Source: JBBRUG01 sp038247995
Lineage (GTDB): Bacteria; Chloroflexota; Chloroflexia; Chloroflexales; Chloroflexaceae
Assembly (NCBI GenBank): GCA_038247995.1
Contig: JBBRUG010000376.1
Span: 1-5,380 of the forward strand
Length of the DNA stretch: 5,380 nucleotides
Direction of reading: 5' to 3'
A program made the position numbers and the translations under genes. Shown here piece by piece: positions 1 to 5,214 of the stretch (positions are counted from its first letter, which is position 1; each line of letters opens with the position of its first letter). The notes beneath the pieces were generated by a model. That model was not told the DNA's origin and did no database searches. It worked only from the letters and a program-made list of their open reading frames with translations.

Positions 1-698
1 CCCACCATATACGACTCAATATCGTGGACGCGGAAGCCTTCAGCGCGATAATTCGTGAAGGCGTCGGCGTATTCAGCGGAGGTCATATCGCGTAGGGCCG
101 CCCAATCAATACTGGCCGTGTTCTTCACCCAGATCTGGCTGTAGCGCAGGCCACTGGGCGTGTTATAGGCTTCCGTATCGACCAGCATGAACCCGTCACG
201 GCTGTAGTTGGCGAAGTTGGTGGCAAACTCGGCGCTGGTGAGGTTGCGCAACGAGGCCCAGTCAGTATTCTCCTTGTTCTCAACCCAGATCCCGGCGTAG
301 AGCAGTTGCCCGCTCGCCGTGTAGGCGTCTTGATCGATCAGGCGGTAGCCATCCTTCCGATACTGCTCCCAGTAATCGTTGAATTCCGCGCTGGTCAGGT
401 TCGAGCGACTGGCCCAACCGCGCCCGTCAGTATTGCGCTGCCAGACCGACGAGACGCGCAGTTGGCTGTTGATTACGTGCCGCTCGGCGTCGATCATCAT
501 GTAGCCCTGAGCCGACGTAGAGTTGAAGAAGTCCTGGTGTGCAGCGACAGTCATGTTGCGCACCGAGAACCAGCCGGTGCTGTTGGGATCGAACAGGGCT
601 GTGGGAATGCCGTGAGCAGCCTGGGCGCGCGGCGCCATGGGGCTGGCACTAAACACAATCAGAGCGGCCAGGACAAAAAAGAGTAAACGACGGGTCAT
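1..698 (-). CDS. Secreted tandem-repeat protein, BTRD1-like, 3' end outside window
   Basis: Open from the ATG at 698 to the left edge (232 codons plus 2 bases), so the C-terminus is missing. Residues 1-27 are a classic signal peptide: MTRR, then a hydrophobic core (LLFFVLAALIVF), then a cleavage site after AQA, so the product should be exported. From residue 42 the protein is a tandem array with a period of exactly 52 residues: 42-93, 94-145, 146-197, and a fourth copy from 198 that runs off the edge. Each unit has W near its start, N-L/M-T-S-A-E-F/Y, an aromatic-rich helix, G-Y/F with D about five residues later, then Y-x(2)-I-W-V. The first copy is the most diverged. This matches my memory of the bacterial tandem repeat domain BTRD1 (PF17660), often found alone or beside serine-hydrolase domains; no catalytic domain is visible here. 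The start is favoured because GGGGAGGT lies 5 bases upstream and the signal peptide begins there. However, the frame upstream is also open, into the XRE segment. Function unknown; binding or surface display is a guess. Confidence 0.8.
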   Translation of the reverse strand, partial: MTRRLLFFVLAALIVFSASPMAPRAQAAHGIPTALFDPNSTGWFSVRNMTVAAHQDFFNSTSAQGYMMIDAERHVINSQLRVSSVWQRNTDGRGWASRSNLTSAEFNDYWEQYRKDGYRLIDQDAYTASGQLLYAGIWVENKENTDWASLRNLTSAEFATNFANYSRDGFMLVDTEAYNTPSGLRYSQIWVKNTASIDWAALRDMTSAEYADAFTNYRAEGFRVHDIESYMV

Positions 699-1028
699 GC
701 GTAACCTCCCCTGATGACGTACGAGTATGACGCAGTACTCAACGCAGGCATTGCGCACATGCCGCCATGGAGGACGCAGGAGGTTAGACCTGTCAGGCCT
801 GCCATTTCGCGGGGTAGCCTGCGCCTCCCACTGGAATACCTCGCCCAGGGGAACAGCGAAGACATGGGCGATCCGGAACGCCGCCTCTAAGGAAGGTGAG
901 AATTTTCCTGCCTTGATCGCGGCAATCGTCTGCCGGGTGACGCCGATGCGCCGACCAAGCTCAGCCTGCGACATTTCGCCGTTAAGGAACCGCAAGATGC
1001 GGATCCGATTAGAAAGCGATCCTTCCAT
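699..1028 (-). CDS. XRE-family helix-turn-helix regulator, frame with no stop codon of its own
   Basis: The first ~68 residues are a compact Cro/C1-type HTH protein of the small kind (about 65-75 residues) often paired with a membrane protein. N-R-I-R at 7-10 opens helix 1, SQAELGRRIGV (20-30) forms helix 2 and the turn, TRQTIAAIKAGK (31-42) is the recognition helix, and SPSLEAAFRIAHVF (44-57) with PLGEVFQWE (60-68) closes the fold. It should bind DNA in the cytoplasm as a dimer. Family members normally stop near this point. Here the frame continues for 42 residues of R-, C- and W-rich sequence that looks like translated noncoding DNA, then runs straight into the ATG of the repeat protein at 698; no TAA, TAG or TGA occurs in frame between 1028 and position 1. 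The end given is the last base before that ATG. A frameshift after about residue 68 would give a stop at 795-793 in one alternative frame, or an ATGA overlap with the next gene in the other. The start overlaps the upstream stop by one base (TGATG), so translation is probably coupled. HTH identity is secure; the 3' boundary is not. Confidence 0.75.
704..711 (-). promoter_or_regulatory. Strong Shine-Dalgarno site for the secreted repeat protein
   Basis: On the minus strand GGGGAGGT ends 5 bases before the ATG at 698, containing an exact GGAGGT anti-16S match. It decides the start at 698 even though the reading frame is open further upstream, and it argues that translation starts anew here rather than the repeat protein existing only as the tail of the XRE polypeptide. 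Confidence 0.75.
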
Positions 1029-1237
1029 CACGTCTGCCTGCGATAACTCAGCACAACGATGGCGTAGTGAATGACTTCCGCCGCAACGATTATAACCAGC
1101 GCAGCATTGATGATCGCCCATCCGCTGGAACTGAAGGACATGACGCAGCCCACCACAATCATGCCGGCAATAAGAACATAATAAGCGGAACTGATCGAAC
1201 GACGCATGATTGCCCGATCCCGTTCATCCGGTGGCAT
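1028..1237 (-). CDS. Small two-helix membrane protein coupled to the XRE regulator
   Basis: A 69-residue protein. It has a charged cytoplasmic start (PPDERDRAIMRRS), a first membrane segment at about 17-34, a short loop (FSSSGW), a second segment at about 40-64, and a basic tail (YRRQT), giving a likely N-in, C-in hairpin. The D-E-R-x-R-A-I N-terminus followed by two helices recalls small proteins annotated as DUF2178 or similar that sit just upstream of small XRE regulators. I recognise the arrangement rather than a defined family. The start at 1237 is chosen over an ATG at 1297 because GAGGAA lies 6 bases upstream and because the extra 20 residues would be unlike a membrane-protein start and would cover part of the promoter region. 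The TGA shares its last base with the ATG of the regulator. The pairing suggests a membrane component that modulates the regulator, which is inference. Confidence 0.75.
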   Translation of the reverse strand: MPPDERDRAIMRRSISSAYYVLIAGMIVVGCVMSFSSSGWAIINAALVIIVAAEVIHYAIVVLSYRRQT

Positions 1238-1243
1238 GTACGC

Positions 1244-1249
1244 TTCCTC
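1244..1249 (-). promoter_or_regulatory. Shine-Dalgarno site fixing the start of the small membrane protein
   Basis: GAGGAA on the minus strand lies 6 bases before the ATG at 1237. The alternative ATG at 1297 has only a weak purine stretch (GGGAAAG) upstream, so the shorter protein is preferred. Confidence 0.5.
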
Positions 1250-1300
1250 AGGCGATCGGCGACGCAGATACCGATGACCAGTCCCCAGGATGAGCATATC

Positions 1301-1332
1301 GCTTTCCCGCTTTACCGCTCCCAGGCTTTACG
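1301..1332. repeat. Four tandem 8-bp units in the divergent promoter region
   Basis: Reading the plus strand from 1301 in steps of eight gives GCTTTCCC, then GCTTTACC, then GCTCCCAG, then GCTTTACG. Units 1, 2 and 4 share GCTTT, and units 2 and 4 share GCTTTAC; unit 3 keeps only GCT. The block covers the -35 element of the rightward promoter and its spacer, and lies upstream of the leftward membrane-protein/XRE genes. That is where a local repressor could act on both directions. Operator function is inference; the periodicity is directly visible but short. Confidence 0.4.
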
Positions 1333-1339
1333 GTACAAT
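1311..1339 (+). promoter_or_regulatory. Sigma-70-like promoter for the DUF4129-DUF4350 genes
   Basis: TTTACC at 1311-1316 (-35, compare TTGACA) and TACAAT at 1334-1339 (-10, compare TATAAT, five of six) are separated by 17 bases. The -10 ends 8 bases before the ATG at 1348, so transcription would start at about 1346-1348, at or within two bases of the start codon. No Shine-Dalgarno sequence lies before that ATG, consistent with a leaderless or nearly leaderless mRNA. Confidence 0.55.
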
Positions 1340-1347
1340 CGACGAGT

Positions 1348-2352
1348 ATGAATCTTCGTCGCGCCAGTCGCTGCATCATCGCCATCGTCCTGTTCACGCT
1401 GGCGTTCTTACCCCAGGTTAGCTTCGCACAGAGCGCCACGATCGAACTGAGCGAGTATGAGGCGTTGCTGCGTGCCGCGCGTACCGCCGCCGCACGTGGT
1501 GATCGGCTCGATCTGGAGGAGATCGTTGTGCGCCTGGAGCCGGTTACGTCTGTGCGTACCAGCACCGGCGCCACGGCCCCGCTCGACAATCGCTGGCTCA
1601 CCGAAGCCCTGGCGATCCCTAATCCTGATTTACCCGCGATTGCCGAACAACTTGGCGCACTGATCGACGCCCTCAGTTATGTCGGCCCAGCCGCGCCGCC
1701 TGATGCGCAGGAACGGCTCGACCAGATCCTCAGCAACCCGCCCTTCGGCCAACCCGAACGCCCGCCCCGCGAGCCGGGGCCGCTGGATCGCTTTTTCGAA
1801 TGGCTCTTCGAGCAACTGCTCGGATGGCTCGAACCGGTTGGTGAAGTAGCCCAAGGCGCGGCGCAAACCAACCCTGATGCGATCTCGTGGGTGATTGTCG
1901 CGCTGGGCGCATTGCTGGTGGCGGCAGTCCTGGTGATCTGGATCAGAGGCATGCGCCGCAGCCTGGCCCCCCTAGAGGCGCGGCTGGTCGATCCCGATGA
2001 TCCCGCAGCCAATCTCACGCCGTCCGACGCGCGCGCCCAGGCCCGCGACCTCGCCGCCCAAGGCGATTACCGTAGCGCCTCGCGCTTGCTCTACCTCTCG
2101 GCGTTGCTCTGGCTCGATGAGCGCCGGGTGCTGCGCTACGAGCGCCACCTGACCAACCGTGAATATCTGCACCGGCTTGCCGATCGCCCTGAATTGCGCA
2201 ACCAGATGCAGCCCGTCGTTGAAACGTTCGACCGGGTCTGGTATGGGCATCAGCCGCTCGATGCGGCCAGCTTTGCCGCTTACGAGCGTCAGGTGGCGGA
2301 ACTACGCGAGGGCGAAGAACGCGCCAAGCCACCGGAGGCACCGCGCCCATGA
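1348..2352 (+). CDS. DUF4129 domain membrane protein
   Basis: A 334-residue protein. Residues 1-27 are a signal peptide with a hydrophobic core (CIIAIVLFTLAFL) and a likely cut after SFA. An extracytoplasmic, mostly helical region of about 150 residues follows, including a Pro-rich stretch (131-145) and an amphipathic aromatic helix (146-163). One membrane segment spans about 178-200, followed by RGMRRS, so the C-terminal part is cytoplasmic. That part (about 228-315) is a DUF4129 domain (PF13559), recognised by A-x-G-D-Y-R-x-A-S-R-L-L-Y-L-S (237-251), a W-L-D-E-R-R-V-L helix, L-T-N-R-E-Y-L (268-274), and F-D-R-V-W-Y-G (294-300) near the end. DUF4129 also occurs at the end of transglutaminase-like membrane proteins and, alone, beside MoxR and DUF58 genes. 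Its biochemical role is not known. The ATG at 1348 gives a proper signal peptide and sits just behind a promoter. The last four bases (ATGA) overlap the next gene, implying an operon and coupled translation. Confidence 0.88.
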   Translation: MNLRRASRCIIAIVLFTLAFLPQVSFAQSATIELSEYEALLRAARTAAARGDRLDLEEIVVRLEPVTSVRTSTGATAPLDNRWLTEALAIPNPDLPAIAEQLGALIDALSYVGPAAPPDAQERLDQILSNPPFGQPERPPREPGPLDRFFEWLFEQLLGWLEPVGEVAQGAAQTNPDAISWVIVALGALLVAAVLVIWIRGMRRSLAPLEARLVDPDDPAANLTPSDARAQARDLAAQGDYRSASRLLYLSALLWLDERRVLRYERHLTNREYLHRLADRPELRNQMQPVVETFDRVWYGHQPLDAASFAAYERQVAELREGEERAKPPEAPRP

Positions 2353-3485
2353 AGCTACGCCGCGACACATTCGTGTTGATCGGCCTGGGCATTGGCCTGG
2401 TGCTGCTGATGATCCTCGGCATTCAGTTCAGCGGCAGCGGCCCCGTGGGCCGGCCCAGCACGCACACCAGCGATCCGCGCGGCGCCATGGCGCTCTACCG
2501 CTGGATCGCCGGCTTGGGCTACAATGTCGAGCGATTTCAGTATCGCGCCTTCATCCTCGACGAGAATACCGATCTGCTCTTCATACTCAGCCCCAGCGTA
2601 CGGATCAGCGCTGAGGAAGCCGAAACAATTGTCGCGTGGGTGGAAAACGGCGGCACGCTGGTGCTGGCCGATGAGCGCACTGGCGAATTTACGCCCATCG
2701 GCGCCCTGCTGCGTGCGCTTGAGCTTAACCTCGTCGAAGCCGACGCAGCCGGTACTGATGCGGTGCCCGTGCTGCAACCCGCCTTCGCCGCACCGCCCGC
2801 CGCCCGCTTGAATGTGCAAAGCGTCACCCGCGTTGAGGCAACCCGCAACGACCTGGCGATCCTTGCCGGCGATGCAGCCGGCCCGACGCTGGTTGGCCTG
2901 CAATCCGGCGATGGTTATGTCTACTTGAGCAGCAGCGCCTACCCCTTTACCAATGCCGGCTTAGGCGCTGCCGATAATGCTGCGCTAACGCTCAACCTGT
3001 TGCGGCGCGTGCCGCAAGGCGGACAAATCGCCTTCGACGAGATTCACCATGGCTTCATTCGCGAGCCATCGCTGCGCGATCTGGCGCTGCGCAGCCCATG
3101 GGGGTGGGCCACACTCTACGCGATGATCGTGCTGGGCGCATTTGTGGTTACCGGCGGGCGCCGTTTCGGCCGGCCGGTGCCGCTGCGCGGAGAGACGGAT
3201 CGGCGCAGCAGCGCTGAATATCTGGAGAGTATGGCCGGCCTGTTGCGGCGCGGCCGCAAAACCGACTATATAATGCAACACTATCGGGTCGATCTGAAGC
3301 GCCGCCTAGCGCGCCCATACGGCCTAAACCCCCAACTCGACGACGCCGAGTTTGTGCGTGAACTGGCGATTGCCCGGCCCGATCTCGCTAGTGAGCGCCT
3401 GCGCGATGTTCTGACGCGCATGGCGCGCACCGGCATCAGCGACGACGAATTACTCCGCCTCGTAGCCGAAGCCGATCAGTTGTAA
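2349..3485 (+). CDS. DUF4350 domain membrane protein
   Basis: A 378-residue protein. TM1 lies at about 8-27. The DUF4350 region (PF14258; a fold related to class I glutamine amidotransferase-like domains) covers about 38-220, starting at S-D-P-R-G-A-M-A-L-Y-R-W-I (41-53). It continues with L-L-F-I-L-S-P (76-82), E-N-G-G-T-L-V-L-A-D (99-108) and G-Y-V-Y-L-S-S (189-195). The F-D-E-I-H-H-G motif (229-235) is typical of the family. TM2 lies at about 252-268. The cytoplasmic tail carries G-R-P-V-P-L-R-G-E-T-x-R-R-S-S-A-E-Y-L (274-292), another family hallmark. I see no Cys nucleophile as in active amidotransferases, so a binding or structural role is more likely. The start overlaps the DUF4129 stop by four bases (ATGA), with CGGAGGC about 10 bases upstream. 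DUF4129 and DUF4350 together normally mark clusters with MoxR ATPase and DUF58/VWA proteins, thought to act in protein maturation or envelope functions; that role is carried over by association only. Confidence 0.88.
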   Translation: MKLRRDTFVLIGLGIGLVLLMILGIQFSGSGPVGRPSTHTSDPRGAMALYRWIAGLGYNVERFQYRAFILDENTDLLFILSPSVRISAEEAETIVAWVENGGTLVLADERTGEFTPIGALLRALELNLVEADAAGTDAVPVLQPAFAAPPAARLNVQSVTRVEATRNDLAILAGDAAGPTLVGLQSGDGYVYLSSSAYPFTNAGLGAADNAALTLNLLRRVPQGGQIAFDEIHHGFIREPSLRDLALRSPWGWATLYAMIVLGAFVVTGGRRFGRPVPLRGETDRRSSAEYLESMAGLLRRGRKTDYIMQHYRVDLKRRLARPYGLNPQLDDAEFVRELAIARPDLASERLRDVLTRMARTGISDDELLRLVAEADQL

Positions 3486-3496
3486 ACGTGATCACA
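3481..3496. promoter_or_regulatory. CRP-like palindromic site (weak candidate)
   Basis: TGTAA-ACGTGA-TCACA matches the CRP-family pattern TGTGA-N6-TCACA at nine of ten positions and contains the perfect 8-base palindrome GTGATCAC (3488-3495). It straddles the stop codon of the DUF4350 gene and lies 85 bases before the next start. I see no convincing promoter just downstream, so it may be chance. Confidence 0.25.
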
Positions 3497-3581
3497 GCAG
3501 CAGATCGTCGCATCAACGTAAGGGCGACTCGCAAGCCGCCCCGCCAACGACTGAACCGATGGCCTTCGCAACGGAATCCCT

Positions 3582-4538
3582 ATGCGCACTACCCTCCAAC
3601 CTATTCTGGACATGCTCGACGAAGGCCTGCGCCTCTACCGCCGCGGCTTTGTGCCGTTCGTGCTACTCACCACAATCGGCGTCATTCCGATTGGCTTACT
3701 GTTTGGGCTGTTCATCTATGCCTCCACAACGGCATCCAACGAAATCATCTTTTTGTTCCTGGTTCTCGGGATGGGGTTACTCAGCCTGCCGATCGGGATC
3801 TACGCGGTTGGCGCGATCAGCCGAGCCACGCTTGCGCTTGCCGCCGGCGAACAACCGAAACTGCGCGACGCGCTGCGGATCAGGCCGCTGCGGGTGGTGG
3901 GGATGGGCTGCTACGGCAGTGTGTTTGTCACCGTGGTAAACACATTGGTCTCGATCTTGAGCCTGGTCTGCGCCTGCCCGCTCTATATTGCCCTACTGAT
4001 GTTCACTGTCGTTCCGCTGAGCACGATCGGCACGGGCGCGTTCGGCGAGGCATTGGTCGGCGTAGCCTTCAACATTATCGGGATCGGTACGGTTGTGATT
4101 TACGGCGGTTCGTTCGTGATCAGCGGGGCAACCTTTTGCAGCCTGATCTTCAGCCTGCAACCCTTTACCCAAGAGCAACTGCGCTTCGGCGCGAGCATCC
4201 AGCGCAGCCTTGATGTTACCACCTACCGCCTGGGCCAGAATATCCTGGCCTGGCTTTGTGCTAGTCTGGTGTTCGGCGCGGTCGCGATCGCCGTAACAGT
4301 GGCCATCGGCGCCCTGCTGCCGTTGCCCTTGCTGCTGGCGCTCGGTGAGGATTCGCTGGTGACGCAGGGGGTGAGCGCAGCGGCCTGGATGATCGGGCTG
4401 ACCCTGGCCCTCCCGCCACTGCCGATCTGGATGGCGCTGCTCTACCAACGCCGGGTTGCCGCGCGTGATGGCGCCGATCTGGAACGGCGGATGGAGCAGT
4501 TGGAGCATGGAGGCTTGCGCAGCAGTGCTGCTGCCTAA
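3582..4538 (+). CDS. Polytopic membrane protein, GPDPase-membrane-domain-like
   Basis: A 318-residue integral membrane protein with about six hydrophobic stretches: 23-47, 54-80, 107-148 (probably two), 155-190, 222-253 and 263-288. It opens with L-D-E-G-L-R-L-Y-R-R-G-F-V-P-F (12-26), an amphipathic helix leading into TM1. It closes with A-L-L-Y-Q-R-R-V-A-A-R-D-G-A-D-L-E-R-R (285-303). These two ends resemble the many bacterial proteins annotated as glycerophosphodiester phosphodiesterase membrane domain (PF10110) or similar DUF families, where the C-terminus reads like YxxRVRxEGxDLE. No catalytic GDPD domain is attached, so enzyme activity should not be assumed. It starts 96 bases after the DUF4350 gene and ends 23 bases before the YdeI-like gene, so it is probably co-transcribed with its neighbours. 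The ribosome binding site is weak (GGAA, 6 bases upstream of the ATG). Related membrane proteins are often found next to DUF4129 genes; the link here is positional. Confidence 0.82.
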   Translation: MRTTLQPILDMLDEGLRLYRRGFVPFVLLTTIGVIPIGLLFGLFIYASTTASNEIIFLFLVLGMGLLSLPIGIYAVGAISRATLALAAGEQPKLRDALRIRPLRVVGMGCYGSVFVTVVNTLVSILSLVCACPLYIALLMFTVVPLSTIGTGAFGEALVGVAFNIIGIGTVVIYGGSFVISGATFCSLIFSLQPFTQEQLRFGASIQRSLDVTTYRLGQNILAWLCASLVFGAVAIAVTVAIGALLPLPLLLALGEDSLVTQGVSAAAWMIGLTLALPPLPIWMALLYQRRVAARDGADLERRMEQLEHGGLRSSAAA

Positions 4539-4561
4539 ACAAGCAGTTTATTGGAGCAGCT

Positions 4562-5155
4562 ATGGCGCCTAACAACCCGTCCACCGCCAACCTGCCGCTC
4601 TTCCTGGCAACCACACCTGCCGACTGGATCGCATGGCTGGAGGCGCACCATCCGAGTATCGCCGGAGTCTGGCTGCAAATCGCCAAGAAAGGCAGTGGAG
4701 TCACCTCGGTTACCTACGATGAAGCGCTGGAGGTTGCGCTCTGCTTTGGCTGGATCGACGGCCAGAAACAGCGCCACGACGAGACATTCTGGCTCCAGAA
4801 GTTTACCCCACGCCGCCCAAACAGCATCTGGTCGAAGGTGAACCGCGCCAAAGTGGAACGCCTGATCGCGCATGGTGCGATGCGGCCCGCAGGAATGCAA
4901 GCCGTCGAGCACGCCAAACAAAATGGCCGCTGGGAAGCCGCCTACGATTCACATAGCACGGCAACCGTGCCTGCAGATTTTCAAACCGCGCTCGATGCCA
5001 ACCCCAACGCAAGCGCCTTTTTTGCCACCCTGAACAGCCAGAACCGCTATGCAATCCTCTTCCGCATTCAAACCGCGAAGAAAGCCGAAACCCGCACCCG
5101 GCGGATCAACGAGTTTGTAGCAATGCTCGAACGGCACGAAAAACTCTACCCATGA
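4562..5155 (+). CDS. YdeI/OmpD-associated family protein
   Basis: A 197-residue soluble protein. It begins with a short region P-L-F-L-A-T-T-P-A-D-W-I-A-W-L (12-26), then V-W-L-Q-I-A-K-K-G-S-G (36-46), Y-D-E-A-L-E-V-A-L-C-F-G-W-I-D-G-Q (52-68) and F-T-P-R-R-P-N-S-I-W-S-K-V-N (81-94). This order is the signature of the YdeI/OmpD-associated family. The C-terminal part (about 138-197) has the P-x-A-x-x-F-F-x-x-L and K-A-E-T-R-x-R-R-I pattern of the OmdA-type helical domain (PF13376). Length is normal for the family. Members are sometimes labelled bacteriocin-protection proteins, after genetic data in enterobacteria; the molecular function is unsettled. No signal peptide or membrane segment is seen, so it is cytoplasmic. 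The start is supported by GGAG at 4553-4556, 5 bases upstream. It follows the membrane protein by 23 bases with no terminator between, so it is likely the last gene of the operon. Confidence 0.9.
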   Translation: MAPNNPSTANLPLFLATTPADWIAWLEAHHPSIAGVWLQIAKKGSGVTSVTYDEALEVALCFGWIDGQKQRHDETFWLQKFTPRRPNSIWSKVNRAKVERLIAHGAMRPAGMQAVEHAKQNGRWEAAYDSHSTATVPADFQTALDANPNASAFFATLNSQNRYAILFRIQTAKKAETRTRRINEFVAMLERHEKLYP

Positions 5156-5172
5156 GCCTGTGAAGCGTGCGT

Positions 5173-5214
5173 CCTTCATCCTTCATCCTTCATCCTTCAT
5201 CCTTCATCCTTCAT
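5173..5214. repeat. Heptamer tandem repeat (CCTTCAT)6
   Basis: Six perfect head-to-tail copies of CCTTCAT (ATGAAGG on the other strand) fill 42 bases, starting 18 bases after the YdeI-like stop. The seventh position degenerates to CTTACC. This is a simple-sequence array prone to copy-number change by slipped replication, located outside the coding regions recognised here. I recall similar ATGAAGG arrays between genes in filamentous phototrophic Chloroflexota, which fits the suggested host. Confidence 0.95.

Noticed and set aside
723..740. GAGTA-N8-TACTC inverted repeat as an operator of the XRE regulator
   Set aside because: Arms of five bases are common by chance, and the site lies inside the open frame with no second copy in the window.
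727..1074. A 115-codon plus-strand open frame over the XRE region
   Set aside because: The opposite strand encodes a clear HTH fold; this translation has no domain features.
1238..1297. N-terminal extension of the small membrane protein to an ATG at 1297
   Set aside because: Weaker ribosome binding site, and the extra 20 residues do not resemble the start of such a protein.
2355..2903. A 182-codon minus-strand open frame
   Set aside because: Antisense to the well-supported DUF4350 gene; a by-product of GC-rich codon use with no recognisable motif.
3520..3542. GGGCG...CGCCC inverted repeat as a terminator after the DUF4350 gene
   Set aside because: Short imperfect stem with a large loop and no T-tract; does not meet the criteria for an intrinsic terminator.
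3488..4213. A 241-codon plus-strand open frame overlapping the membrane protein
   Set aside because: Rich in R, H, P and C with no domain pattern. It is the shifted frame of the convincing membrane protein at 3582-4538.
5173..5214. CRISPR array
   Set aside because: Units are 7 bases with no spacers; this is a simple tandem repeat.
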